Part shown: positions 44,204 to 53,062 of the stretch, piece after piece
Layout: the number at the start of each line of letters is the position of its first letter
Numbering within the stretch: position 1 is the first letter of the stretch
Assembly: GCA_026386845.1 (NCBI GenBank)
Contig: JAPLMW010000077.1
Span: 1 to 56,650 of the forward strand
Origin: Phycisphaerae bacterium
Lineage (GTDB): Bacteria > Planctomycetota > Phycisphaerae > Sedimentisphaerales > UBA12454
Reading direction: 5' to 3'
Length of the DNA: 56,650 nt
Notes under the pieces: generated by a model
Told to the model about the DNA's origin: nothing
Seen by the model: the letters and a program-made list of their open reading frames with translations, nothing else
The model's database searches: none
Position numbers and translations under genes: made by a program

Positions 44204-45100
44204 TTATAGATACGTATCATGTTTCTTGTGGAATAATATCTGGTAATACCAGCCAAGTTTAAAAGCAATTACTTTTATGGTAAATTCGGCAAACATCGCA
44301 ACTATACAATACGGCATTCGTTCCTTCCAGAATGTTTTTACGCCAGCTTTTAACATATCACCGCTGTAATTATTAAGACCAGCATGCTTGAGAATCCATT
44401 TGTTGTCGGCAAAGAATCGTCCAATATTAAAATAACGTTTAAACGTTTGCGGTAAAGAAAATGGGTGGCTGTGATAGACTTTTGCCGCTGCTGAGTAATA
44501 AACCGAATAATCATTGATAATGGCCTTAGCAGCAAAAAGCATATCTTCATTTACAATGACATTATTTTTGAATCCATCCAATTTGTTAAAGATAGAGCAA
44601 CGAATGGCTGAGCATGTATTAGAACAGAAAAAAGTTTTCAGACCCAGGGTTTTAATATCATTCTTGGTTTTTAGAATGGACTCGGCAGGATAGTTAAACT
44701 CCCGTGCAAAGCGTTCCAGAGGAGCGGCATTCGGTCTGGGCAATTGGCGACCATAGCACATAGCTATCTTCGAGTCCGCTTGCATAGGTCCTATTAGTTC
44801 GGCAATCATATGTTCATCGACAGGGGTTGCATCCTGAGTGAGAAATATCGCGAATTCACCTGAGATTTCAGACGCTGTCAGGTTTCTTGTAGTTCCATGA
44901 TCAAAATTGGCACGGTTAATTGTGATTACTTTGCAGTTTCGGCTTTCGGCAAGTTCTGCTGTTCCGTCGGCAGATTCAGAGTCAACTACCAAAATTTGGG
45001 CAGGTTTTACAGTTTGTTTTTGCAATCCGTCCAGCAGGCTCGAAAATTCACGACCTGCATTATAGGTAAAAATAAGAACAGAAATTTTCTTTTCAATCAT
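44204..45100 (-). CDS. Family 2 glycosyltransferase (rhamnosyltransferase-like)
   Basis: The 298-residue cytosolic enzyme has a GT-A fold. The N-terminus reads KISVLIFTYNAGREFSSLLD, followed by ILVVDSESADGTAEL, the DHGTTRNL block typical of GT2 enzymes in rhamnan and O-antigen loci, and a DXD-like region (FLTQDATPVDE). It most likely adds one sugar of the repeat unit. It is convergent with the GT-C gene, 38 bases apart, and is the last gene of the minus-strand polysaccharide block. Donor sugar unknown. Confidence 0.87.
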   Translation of the reverse strand: MIEKKISVLIFTYNAGREFSSLLDGLQKQTVKPAQILVVDSESADGTAELAESRNCKVITINRANFDHGTTRNLTASEISGEFAIFLTQDATPVDEHMIAELIGPMQADSKIAMCYGRQLPRPNAAPLERFAREFNYPAESILKTKNDIKTLGLKTFFCSNTCSAIRCSIFNKLDGFKNNVIVNEDMLFAAKAIINDYSVYYSAAAKVYHSHPFSLPQTFKRYFNIGRFFADNKWILKHAGLNNYSGDMLKAGVKTFWKERMPYCIVAMFAEFTIKVIAFKLGWYYQILFHKKHDTYL

Positions 45101-45139
45101 AGATTTTTAATTTTATGAAAAAACAATTTATGGCAACTT

Positions 45140-46078
45140 TCATACGAACAAAAACAATTTAATATTTCTCAGAAAACCCATTTTCAAAAAGCTATATTTT
45201 ATTAGATTCAATCTTTTAATAAAAAAACTTTGCCGGTCAAGAGTTGAATATACATTCAATGAATCTATATCTTTTTCTGTTAATTCATCTCTGAAAATAT
45301 CTAAAAAAGCTTTTGCCTGCTGTTGGGTTTTTTGCAAAATACTTTTAAGATTACTCCTGTTTAATCTTGCCATATTCATTATATAACCCAAGTTCCACTC
45401 TTTGGCGCCGATGTTATTGCTATCATGCTGTCTGTATAATATAGTGGCTCTCGGCACATAATCAATTTTACCAAACGCAGCGGCTGCAAGAGATATCCAC
45501 CAGTCATACATGATCGTTTGCTCCGGCAGCAATTTAATCTTGCCTTTTAATGTTTTGTTTATCATCACCGTGCATCCGGTTATGGCATTTTGGACCAGCA
45601 ATCTATTTAAAGTTTTTCCTTTTTGAGGAGCCAAGTGCTGATATTTCCAAAACGAGTTAGAAACTATATCAAGATTTTTATCAACTACCTTAAGGTCTGT
45701 ATGGATTAATACTGGGATATCCACGCCAAATTCTTCTTCGATCTCTCTCATTTTATTAAAAGTAATCTCAATTTTGTCTGATAACCATATGTCATCCTGA
45801 TCACAAAACATAACATAGTCTGTATCAGCATGGTTAAGAAGGCGTAAGAAATTTTGCGAAGTGCCGATATTGCTATCTCTATCTGATACTAATTTGATCT
45901 TCTCGGGATATCTCTGAGTATATTCCTTTATTACATCCTGTGTGTTATCTCTGGAATTATCGTCCCGTATGGTCAGCTGCCATTCTTTATAGCTTTGTCC
46001 AAGTATAGATTTTATTTGATCAGATAAATATTGCCCCCCACTATAAGTGGCCATAATTATTGAAATTTTAGGAAACAT
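45140..46078 (-). CDS. Family 2 glycosyltransferase
   Basis: The 312-residue GT-A enzyme starts with KISIIMATYSGGQYLSDQIK and continues with IRDDNSRDNTQDVI and the DXD region YVMFCDQDDIWLSDKI. The later block GCTVMINKTL and YDWWISLAAAAFGKI matches rhamnosyl- and galactosyl-transferases of O-antigen clusters. Its start overlaps the 3' end of the fcl-like gene by 11 bases, showing tight coupling in the operon. It probably adds a sugar made by the neighbouring nucleotide-sugar genes. Confidence 0.88.
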   Translation of the reverse strand: MFPKISIIMATYSGGQYLSDQIKSILGQSYKEWQLTIRDDNSRDNTQDVIKEYTQRYPEKIKLVSDRDSNIGTSQNFLRLLNHADTDYVMFCDQDDIWLSDKIEITFNKMREIEEEFGVDIPVLIHTDLKVVDKNLDIVSNSFWKYQHLAPQKGKTLNRLLVQNAITGCTVMINKTLKGKIKLLPEQTIMYDWWISLAAAAFGKIDYVPRATILYRQHDSNNIGAKEWNLGYIMNMARLNRSNLKSILQKTQQQAKAFLDIFRDELTEKDIDSLNVYSTLDRQSFFIKRLNLIKYSFLKMGFLRNIKLFLFV

Positions 46079-47000
46079 GTGAAAATATCTTAAACCACCT
46101 GTATGTTTTCTTAAGCCCTTTTTCTAAATCAATACCAGCATACCAGCCAATTTTCTTCGTTTTACTTATATCCAGGGATCGTCTAATATTACCATCGGGT
46201 TTGGTGGTATCGTATATTATTTCCCCTTCAAAACCAACAACGTTTTTGATACATACTGCTAATTCTTTGATTGAGGTTTCAATACCGGTACCGATGTTAA
46301 TAATATCATTCAAGTTATATTTCTGCATAAGAAAAATGCAAGCATTCGCCACGTCATCGGCATATATAAATTCCCGCTTTGGCTTGCCTGTACCCCATAT
46401 TGTCACGCTATCGGCGTGGGTTAACTTTGCCTCGTGAAATTTTTTTATAAGGGAAGTTAACACATGCGCATTTTCATCGTAGTGATCATTGACACCATAA
46501 ACATTCGCCGGGACAACGGAAATAAAATTCGTTTTATATTGACAGTTATACGCTTGACACATCTTAAAGCCTGCCAGCTTTGCGATCGCAAATGGCGCAT
46601 TTGTCGGTTCAATTGCCCCAGTTAAAATGTATTCCTCTTTCATTGGCTGCTTACAAAACTTCGGATACACACAGGAACTTACCAAAAAAAGAAGTTTTTT
46701 TACTCCATATTTGTAGGCAAGGTCAATGATATTTGTCTGGATCATAATATTTTCGTAGATAAATTCGGCAGGATATGTGCTGTTAGCGTAGATACCGCCG
46801 ACTTTTGCCGCTGCTAAAAAAATATACTCCGGTTTTTCCTTACGAAAAAAGTCTTCGGTTCTTTTGCGGTTAATAAGATCGAGTTCTGTGTGACTCCTGG
46901 TTAAGATGTTTTTATAGCCCTGCAAATTCAAGTTTCTTACGATAGCAGAGCCTATAAGACCGCTATGGCCGGCAACATATATTGTAGAGTCTTTTTTCAT
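46068..47000 (-). CDS. fcl: GDP-L-fucose synthase-like epimerase/reductase with altered active site
   Basis: Members of this short-chain reductase family convert GDP-4-keto-6-deoxy sugars by epimerisation and reduction with NADPH. The 310-residue protein has GHSGLIGSAIVRNL at the dinucleotide site, AAAKVGGIYANSTYP and LVSSCVYPK, all typical of GDP-fucose synthase. The catalytic Tyr of the YxxxK pair is Phe137 here (NAPFAIAKLAG, codon TTT), while Ser108 and Lys141 remain. This suggests changed or lost reductase activity, for example a role as epimerase only, or a different substrate such as a GDP-heptose. It lies between a GT2 gene and the 3-dehydratase gene. Confidence 0.86.
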   Translation of the reverse strand: MKKDSTIYVAGHSGLIGSAIVRNLNLQGYKNILTRSHTELDLINRKRTEDFFRKEKPEYIFLAAAKVGGIYANSTYPAEFIYENIMIQTNIIDLAYKYGVKKLLFLVSSCVYPKFCKQPMKEEYILTGAIEPTNAPFAIAKLAGFKMCQAYNCQYKTNFISVVPANVYGVNDHYDENAHVLTSLIKKFHEAKLTHADSVTIWGTGKPKREFIYADDVANACIFLMQKYNLNDIINIGTGIETSIKELAVCIKNVVGFEGEIIYDTTKPDGNIRRSLDISKTKKIGWYAGIDLEKGLKKTYRWFKIFSHVS

Positions 47001-47005
47001 CTTCG

Positions 47006-48199
47006 CTATGCGACCTTTTTCAAAAAATCTCTTAGCGTCTTAAAGAAGTAATCAATATGTTCTTCGCCTAAATCCTGATGTACTCCTATATGTAAACCAT
47101 TATTACCTATATATTCGGCATTAGGAAAATCACCCAATTTATAGCCTAAAAAGGAAAATCCAGGGCATTGTGTAGGCATTGAGGTAAATAAATCTCTGGT
47201 GTCGATGCCGTTTTTATCCAAATAATCGGTGAGTTGGTCCCTGGTAAAAGGGAGGCCTTCTTTCAGAATTATAGGAAATGCATGCGGCCCGATTTTTTCA
47301 TTTTTTTCTTCATGAATAGTAGTAAAATATTCGTCAAATTCAGTCAGCCTTTCTATAAACTTAAGTAAGTTTTCTCTTCTCTTACTGATTATCTTCTTGC
47401 AGTTTTTTAGGCTTCCTATACCTACAGCAGCTTCTATCTCGTTCATCTTGCAAGAATAACCGACTCTTTCAAAAATAAATCGAATATCTCTGCCATAATT
47501 GAAGCGTTTTTGGCAATAGCCGGAATTAGTGTTAACCACGCATAATTTACATTTGCAAGCCCGTCCATGAGAACGCAAAGATCTCAGAATTTCAGCAAAA
47601 TCTTCTCTATCGGTGGTAACAACTCCTCCTTCTATAGTAGTAATGATATGCGCAATATATAAGCTATAAGCAGCCATATCAGCCAAGGTACCGACATTTT
47701 TACCCTTATAAACACCGCCATGTGCTTCAGCGGCATCTTCGATAACAAACAATTTATGCTTTTTGGCAATTTTATTTATCTCATCCATCTTGGCCGGTTT
47801 ACCCATAAGATGTACCGGCATTATAGCGCGGGTTTTTTTAGTAATAGTTTTCTCGATAAGCATAGGATTAATATTTAAAGTTTCTCTTTCAACATCAACA
47901 AACACAGGCTTAAACCCGGCTTGTAAAACTGCATTACCTGTCGCGACAAAAGACAAAGCCGGAACAAGTATCTCATCCATGCGTTTCGCACCAAAATCAT
48001 AGAGAACCGCTAGAGCTAAAGCGTCTGCATCAGTTCCACTGCTTAATGCCACCGCTTCCTTAGTTCCGGTCAATTCCGCAAACTTCTGTTCAAATTCACG
48101 AACGTATTTACCATTGGAAACACGACCGGAAACAAGTATACTGCTGATTAGACTCTTAGATTGTTCTGTTATTGATATTGTTCCGAATGGGACTTTCAT
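47006..48199 (-). CDS. RfbH/E1-type PLP- and iron-sulfur-dependent sugar 3-dehydratase
   Basis: DegT/DnrJ-fold PLP protein, 397 residues from ATG 48199 (GGAG seven bases before; the frame is open to 48223). Asp155 (FVIEDAAEAHGG) is in place to hold the PLP ring. The usual Schiff-base lysine is His184 in LYIAHIITTIEGG, as in E1/RfbH and ColD, which remove the 3-hydroxyl of 4-keto-6-deoxy sugars. Cysteines 215, 217, 220 and 229 (GRACKCKLC, then GYCQKRFNYG) match the [2Fe-2S] region of E1/RfbH. ColD has no such cluster, so E1/RfbH is the nearer model. An E3-type reductase partner is not seen. The neighbours handle GDP-heptose rather than CDP-glucose, so the substrate is open. Confidence 0.85.
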   Translation of the reverse strand: MKVPFGTISITEQSKSLISSILVSGRVSNGKYVREFEQKFAELTGTKEAVALSSGTDADALALAVLYDFGAKRMDEILVPALSFVATGNAVLQAGFKPVFVDVERETLNINPMLIEKTITKKTRAIMPVHLMGKPAKMDEINKIAKKHKLFVIEDAAEAHGGVYKGKNVGTLADMAAYSLYIAHIITTIEGGVVTTDREDFAEILRSLRSHGRACKCKLCVVNTNSGYCQKRFNYGRDIRFIFERVGYSCKMNEIEAAVGIGSLKNCKKIISKRRENLLKFIERLTEFDEYFTTIHEEKNEKIGPHAFPIILKEGLPFTRDQLTDYLDKNGIDTRDLFTSMPTQCPGFSFLGYKLGDFPNAEYIGNNGLHIGVHQDLGEEHIDYFFKTLRDFLKKVA

Positions 48200-48377
48200 T
48201 CGTTTTCTCCATAAAAATGGCATTAATCAAATTACTCTTCATATTGGGCGACAACACTTTAAATACACTGATTCTGCAGAAATAAGCCTGATAAACTATT
48301 CCTTTTATAAGAAGCTGCAGTTGTTGTTATATCTTTTTTGCTTTGCCCACCACCGCTCCGTGGTTGATAACAAAAGA

Positions 48378-49142
48378 TCAGTATTTTCCCCCATAAGCCA
48401 CTTTCTTATTTGGTATATTAATAGTGCTAAAATCTTTTAATAACTGTTTCGCTTTGGCATATCGCTCTGGAGTGCCGATATCTATAAACAGGCCCTTTGT
48501 TAAATATCCGTATATCTCTCTATTAACAATCTTTGGAAAAAAATCGTATTCAAGAGAAAATTTTCTGGCACTCGGCATCAAAGAAAAAATTTCACGATTA
48601 AAAAGGTAAATTCCTGCGTTAATCATACTTTCCTGATTCTTTTCTTTTTTCTCGCAGAATTCCACAATCCTGCCTGAATTATCTACTTCTATTGAGCCAT
48701 AACTCTTTGCATCTTTAGTATTAATTAAAGCGATTGATAAGAGAGCCTTTTTCTCCAGATGAAACTCAACAAACTTGCATAAATCCATATCAAGAAATGA
48801 GTCGCCATTTAGAACCAAAAACGGATTACTACCGATCAATGGCTGGACATTCTTAACAGCGCCTCCCGTACCCAAGAGTTCTTGCTCTTTTATTACAAGT
48901 ATCTCAACTTTGCATTTTTTGCTTTTATAATATTCTTGTATAGATTCAGCCTTATAACCTGCGCAAAGAATAAACCGCTGAAATCCAAATATAGAAATAT
49001 ACCCAATTAATATATCAATAAACGGACGGTTATCTATTTCAGCCATAGGCTTAGGCTTGCCATCAACAACGGTCTTCAACCTCGTTCCCATACCGCCGCA
49101 CAAAACAACCACATCTACACACCCAGTATCAAAAACAGCCAT
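48378..49142 (-). CDS. hddC: Sugar-1-phosphate nucleotidyltransferase, HddC-like
   Basis: This enzyme activates a sugar-1-phosphate with a nucleotide; the HddC group makes GDP-D-glycero-D-manno-heptose. The 254-residue protein shows GGMGTRLK (about 16-23), GKPKPMAEI, LNGDSFLDMD as the metal site and NAGIYLFNREIF. It lies next to an HddA-like kinase, the usual pairing, which favours heptose over glucose or mannose. The 178 bases before the dehydratase start hold nothing recognisable. Other members of the family use glucose-1-P or N-acetylmuramate-1-P, so the substrate is inferred from context. Confidence 0.82.
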   Translation of the reverse strand: MAVFDTGCVDVVVLCGGMGTRLKTVVDGKPKPMAEIDNRPFIDILIGYISIFGFQRFILCAGYKAESIQEYYKSKKCKVEILVIKEQELLGTGGAVKNVQPLIGSNPFLVLNGDSFLDMDLCKFVEFHLEKKALLSIALINTKDAKSYGSIEVDNSGRIVEFCEKKEKNQESMINAGIYLFNREIFSLMPSARKFSLEYDFFPKIVNREIYGYLTKGLFIDIGTPERYAKAKQLLKDFSTINIPNKKVAYGGKY

Positions 49143-49200
49143 TTTATTATTTGCCCCTCCAGGTATTTACCGGCAGAACCAAACTTTTACTTTCGATCAA

Positions 49201-50328
49201 TTACCGTAAAATTTTACCTGTTTCCGGAATTGTGTCTTTTGATTTCGTTCCAACCTCAACAATTTTAGTTTTTGCTTTTTCCTTTGCTTCTATTAATTTA
49301 CCCGCAGGAACAGGTTGAATCTCAATATCGCCAAGAGGCTCATAAGAATCGCTATGAAAAACAATTTCGCTGCCTGATTTCTCAAATTTAAATGGGACGT
49401 GCAGGAAATCTTTCAAAGAATTCTTTATCATATTTTGTTTATCAGGTTCGGCAAATAATATTACAAAACCGCCTCCTCCTGCACCCAGTAATTTTCCCCC
49501 GATAGCCCCTGCCTTATGAGCGACCTCGTAGATATCATCTATTTGGGAAGTAGATATCCTATCAGTCAAACTCCGTTTTAACTTCCATGACTCATGAAGT
49601 AATTTCCCAAAATCTTTAATATCTCTGCCGCTGGTAAGAATCTCTATTGCCACATCTACCATGCTATACATATCCGCTAATTCAGACTTCTTCTTATGGA
49701 TATTTTCTATCTGACTCTTTGCTATATCGGATGCAAACCGGGAAAATCCTGTAAAAATAAGCATTATATGGTCATTGAGCTCCTGTAGCCTGCTGGGAGT
49801 CACTACTATAGGTGTCAACTTGAAGTTATCATCACCACTAAAGTTGATTTTTTTAAAACCGCCAAAAGCTGCCAGAACCTGGTCCTGCGAACCTACATTC
49901 TCCTTAAGAACATCGCGTTCAATGTGAATCGCTTCCTTGGCTATACGTGATTTAGTCGGCATCAACCCCTTTAGGGCATAAAAACTATGCAACATACCTA
50001 CGGTAAAAGAGGAGCTGGAACCAAGCCCGGTTCTCGCGGGCAAATCGCCATCATGGTGTATCTCCACACCATTCTTAATATCCATATATTGGAGCGTGGC
50101 CCTTACAGAAGGATGCTCAATTTGAGAAATACTTTTTACGTCTTCTACTTTCGAATAAACAACTCTATATTTATGCTCGAAAAAAGGCGGCAAATACCTG
50201 CAAGAAATATAGCAATATTTATCAATAGTTGTTGCTAAAACAGCACCATCATTTTCCTTGTACCAGACAGGATAATCCGTTCCGCCGCCAAAAAACGAAA
50301 TGCGATATGGAGTTCTACAAATGATCAT
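49201..50328 (-). CDS. hddA: GHMP kinase, D-glycero-D-manno-heptose 7-phosphate kinase-like
   Basis: HddA phosphorylates C1 of heptose 7-phosphate in GDP-heptose synthesis. The 375-residue protein has the GHMP start CRTPYRISFFGGGTDYP, the ATP loop ARTGLGSSSSFTVGML (about 98-113), and the C-terminal motif GAIGGKLLGAGGGGFVILF. GGAG precedes the ATG. It has a longer C-terminal tail than most HddA proteins (about 35 extra residues, rich in Lys and Glu). GmhA and GmhB, the other two enzymes of the pathway, are not in the window. Confidence 0.87.
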   Translation of the reverse strand: MIICRTPYRISFFGGGTDYPVWYKENDGAVLATTIDKYCYISCRYLPPFFEHKYRVVYSKVEDVKSISQIEHPSVRATLQYMDIKNGVEIHHDGDLPARTGLGSSSSFTVGMLHSFYALKGLMPTKSRIAKEAIHIERDVLKENVGSQDQVLAAFGGFKKINFSGDDNFKLTPIVVTPSRLQELNDHIMLIFTGFSRFASDIAKSQIENIHKKKSELADMYSMVDVAIEILTSGRDIKDFGKLLHESWKLKRSLTDRISTSQIDDIYEVAHKAGAIGGKLLGAGGGGFVILFAEPDKQNMIKNSLKDFLHVPFKFEKSGSEIVFHSDSYEPLGDIEIQPVPAGKLIEAKEKAKTKIVEVGTKSKDTIPETGKILR

Positions 50329-50349
50329 TTTTTCAATCTCCTTTATTAG

Positions 50350-51282
50350 CTAAATATTCGCATATTGATTTCTTTTTAAAACATTATACGCCTTTATCAG
50401 TTCATTTATGCCGAACTGTAGGTTATATTTGGGTTTAAATCCTGTCAATTCTATTTTTTTATTACTGACAATATAATCCCTTTTGTCGGGATCCTGCCCC
50501 ATTTCTGATTCTAAAATATGAAATTCCGGCACAAATTTCTTAATTTCTTCACATAATTGGCGTTTACTTATATTACAGTCGCTTAGCCCGATGTTATACG
50601 GCTCATTTTTCATATTTTCAAAATTATCCAGACAATGAATAAATACTCTGGCGATATCACGAATATGAATATAATTCCGCTTAAAGTGCGCCTCGAAAAG
50701 AACTATAAAGCGGTCATATACCGCTCTATAAGTGAAATCATTAACCAGAAGGTCCAGACGCATTCTGGGGCTTGCGCCAAAAACGGTTGCCAGCCTCAAC
50801 GTAATGCTGTTGCCGGCACCAAGGATGGCTTTTTCTGCCTCCATTTTCAATTGGCCATATAAGGAAATCGGGTTTAAAGGGGTATTTTCGTCGCAAAATT
50901 TGTCTTTTTGTCCTATGCCATACCCGCTGTTGGTTGTCGGGTAAATTACTATTTGTTTTTTGCTGCATAAACTCAATATCATTTTTATTGCATCCAGAAT
51001 TACAGTCCGAGCCGCAATAGGGTCTCTGACACAAATCGGTGCCCCTGTCAAACAAGCCAAAGGCAGTATAACATCAACATCCTTTATATGTTTAGACATA
51101 AGTTTTTCATCACGCGTATCGCCGCGAACAATAGTCAGTTTTTCATAAAAGCAACTATCCAATAATGATGTCTGATTATACATAAAATTATCAATGGCGA
51201 TTACCTCATGACCTTTTCTTAATAATTCAGGACAAAGGACAGAACCAATGTAACCGGCCGCACCTGTAACTAAAATTCTCAC
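50350..51282 (-). CDS. NAD-dependent sugar epimerase/dehydratase
   Basis: The 310-residue short-chain enzyme has the NAD motif GAAGYIGSVL at 7-16, PTTNSGYGIG with the catalytic Thr, and the intact pair Tyr142-Lys146 (SLYGQLKMEAE). It is most like UDP/GDP-sugar 4-epimerases and 4,6-dehydratases of polysaccharide loci, but I cannot name its substrate. The start is GTG 51282 with GGAGG eight bases upstream. The GTGA overlaps the stop of a broken E1-beta-like gene tail, showing that an intact gene once preceded it. Confidence 0.85.
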   Translation of the reverse strand: MRILVTGAAGYIGSVLCPELLRKGHEVIAIDNFMYNQTSLLDSCFYEKLTIVRGDTRDEKLMSKHIKDVDVILPLACLTGAPICVRDPIAARTVILDAIKMILSLCSKKQIVIYPTTNSGYGIGQKDKFCDENTPLNPISLYGQLKMEAEKAILGAGNSITLRLATVFGASPRMRLDLLVNDFTYRAVYDRFIVLFEAHFKRNYIHIRDIARVFIHCLDNFENMKNEPYNIGLSDCNISKRQLCEEIKKFVPEFHILESEMGQDPDKRDYIVSNKKIELTGFKPKYNLQFGINELIKAYNVLKRNQYANI

Positions 51283-51534
51283 CTTATTACCTCCTTTACA
51301 GCGTTAATAATTTCTTCCACTCCGGGATAAAATGCTTCTTCTAAAACATAGCTGGCTGGTATAGGTATATCCGGCCAACCAATTCGCTGGATTGGTGCCT
51401 TTAAATAATTGAACCCTTTTTCCGCCCATAATAGCAGCAATTTCAACTCCTACTCCACCTGTTATCCAATCCGTATCAATAATAAGCAGACGACCTGTCT
51501 TTTTTACAGAATCAAGAATAATCTCTTCATTAAA
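51279..51534 (-). pseudogene. Decayed C-terminus of a pyruvate/acetoin dehydrogenase E1-beta-like gene
   Basis: The minus strand reads EEIILDSVKKTGRLLIIDTD, then WITGGVGVEIAAIM, and after a one-base shift EKGFNYLKAPIQRIGWPDIP and PASYVLEEAFYPGVEEIIN up to VIR and a stop. That is the C-terminal half of the transketolase-C domain of E1-beta subunits. Two defects are visible: the N-terminal three quarters are missing (a TGA lies directly upstream), and one extra G near 51424-51427 shifts the frame. The stop (TGA) overlaps the GTG start of the epimerase gene by GTGA, so this was once a working gene of the same operon. It lies between that epimerase and the radical SAM gene. Confidence 0.82.
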
Positions 51535-51544
51535 TCATTCTTTC

Positions 51545-53062
51545 CTAAGATTCGGTTATATACTTCCGCTCTAATTTATATGATGCCATCTCTTTGACAT
51601 GTTCGACGATTCCAGGTCCAAACGCAGCCAATAGCATTTGGTGGTATTTGGGATTGTTGAAATAAGTACCAAAGGCCCTGTCACGGAATTTGAGTACCTC
51701 AACACCTTTTAAATAGTTTGTCGGCAGTGGTAAAGTATCATAAGCATGCTGAGAATAACCAGCCCAGTTTTCCGGTAAGGGCAGGCCTTTTTCCTTTACC
51801 TGATCATACAATTTGGAACCAGGATAAGCCATGGCACAATAAAAATTAGCAAATTCACAATTCAAGGTAAGGGCTAGATCCAGTGTTTCCTGCATACTCT
51901 TCATATCATCTTCCGGCAGACCAAAAAGATAGTTGGCAATAATATGAATACCGGCATTCCTGAAAGCTTCCACCGCAGTAAAGACATCCCTGTGCTTATA
52001 CCCTTTATGCACATTATCACATACATGTGAATTTCCGGATTCGATCCCAAGACATATCCAGTGGATACCAGCCTGTTTCATTCTCGCCAGAACTTCTCCA
52101 CTCCATAAATCGACTCTGGCATAAGCCCATATATTAAGATCATATCCGCGTTCTATGATAAGATCGCAGATACCCAGTACATGTTTTTTATTTAAGACAA
52201 AGATTTCATCAGCAAACTTTATGTTTTTTACGCCGTAGTCATTAACCAAGATATCTATCTGTTTTATAATAGACTGTGGAGACCATTTCCTGTAAGTACT
52301 CACCTCAGGAGAATACCCAAGAACCTTTTCTCCTGCTTTAAACGGAGCCTGAATACAACAGAAAGAACAGCAGAAAGGACATCCAAGAGTAGTATACAAA
52401 GAAGCATAAGGCTGACGTTTATTTATATGTGCAAAACATTGCCAATTATGGGCCCTGTACAACTGCATCGGAAGAAGGTCCCATGCAACACCTTCCATCT
52501 CACTGTCCAGGTCCATAACCAATGAGGCCGATTCATTATGAATGATATTATCGTCATCCCAATATAAAAGCCCTCTTACCTTCTCAAGAGCTGGTTTTTT
52601 CTGCTTCAGTACCTCTAAGAGCTCTACAACGGTATAGGGCCCTTCACCGTCACAGACAAAATCGCAATCTTCTTCACGTAACGTCTGCTCGGGAATCGCT
52701 GCAACATGCCCACCGACTAAAAGAACTTTTTGATCAGGGATGGTTTGTTTGATCTGACGGCAGGCGGTACTTACGGCAGGCATAACCATGGTCGAGGCAG
52801 AAGGGTTCTGTCCATAAACTACAATAGCTGTCAAAACAGGCCCAATCTGGGCAACACGCTGGGCAGTATCAACCGGACCAAGTCCTTCCGCGTTGGCATC
52901 TAAGATCTGTACACTATACCCTTTGTTCCGTACAAACGTCGCTATTAAACCTGCCCATATAGGAGGCTCTATTGCCGACAGATTACTACCTAATTTTTGA
53001 TAAAGCTGTTCTCTGTTACCCGGATTAATCAGCAATAAATCAAGCCTATTTTTTGCAGACAT
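51545..53062 (-). CDS. Radical SAM protein with N-terminal B12-binding-like domain
   Basis: The 505-residue protein has an N-terminal Rossmann-like domain of the cobalamin-binding type (LLINPG; LLVGGHVAAIPEQTL), without a clear DxHxxG histidine motif. The radical SAM core has Cys228, Cys232 and Cys235 in the CxxxCxxC motif (GCPFCCSFC), and later FADEIFVLNKKHV and GIESGNS, typical of the BchE/MiaB-like and P-methylase-like groups. It overlaps the upstream transketolase-C gene by 17 bases. In polysaccharide and lipid clusters such enzymes methylate or rearrange sugars or lipids; the substrate here is unknown. The N-terminal 25 residues recur as a fused fragment in the flippase-like gene at 55009-56118. 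Confidence 0.88.
   Translation of the reverse strand: MSAKNRLDLLLINPGNREQLYQKLGSNLSAIEPPIWAGLIATFVRNKGYSVQILDANAEGLGPVDTAQRVAQIGPVLTAIVVYGQNPSASTMVMPAVSTACRQIKQTIPDQKVLLVGGHVAAIPEQTLREEDCDFVCDGEGPYTVVELLEVLKQKKPALEKVRGLLYWDDDNIIHNESASLVMDLDSEMEGVAWDLLPMQLYRAHNWQCFAHINKRQPYASLYTTLGCPFCCSFCCIQAPFKAGEKVLGYSPEVSTYRKWSPQSIIKQIDILVNDYGVKNIKFADEIFVLNKKHVLGICDLIIERGYDLNIWAYARVDLWSGEVLARMKQAGIHWICLGIESGNSHVCDNVHKGYKHRDVFTAVEAFRNAGIHIIANYLFGLPEDDMKSMQETLDLALTLNCEFANFYCAMAYPGSKLYDQVKEKGLPLPENWAGYSQHAYDTLPLPTNYLKGVEVLKFRDRAFGTYFNNPKYHQMLLAAFGPGIVEHVKEMASYKLERKYITES

Noticed and set aside
44206-44220. Palindrome GATACGTATC at the end of the GT2 gene
   Set aside because: It lies in the last codons of the gene, has no loop or T tract, and no regulatory role can be supported.
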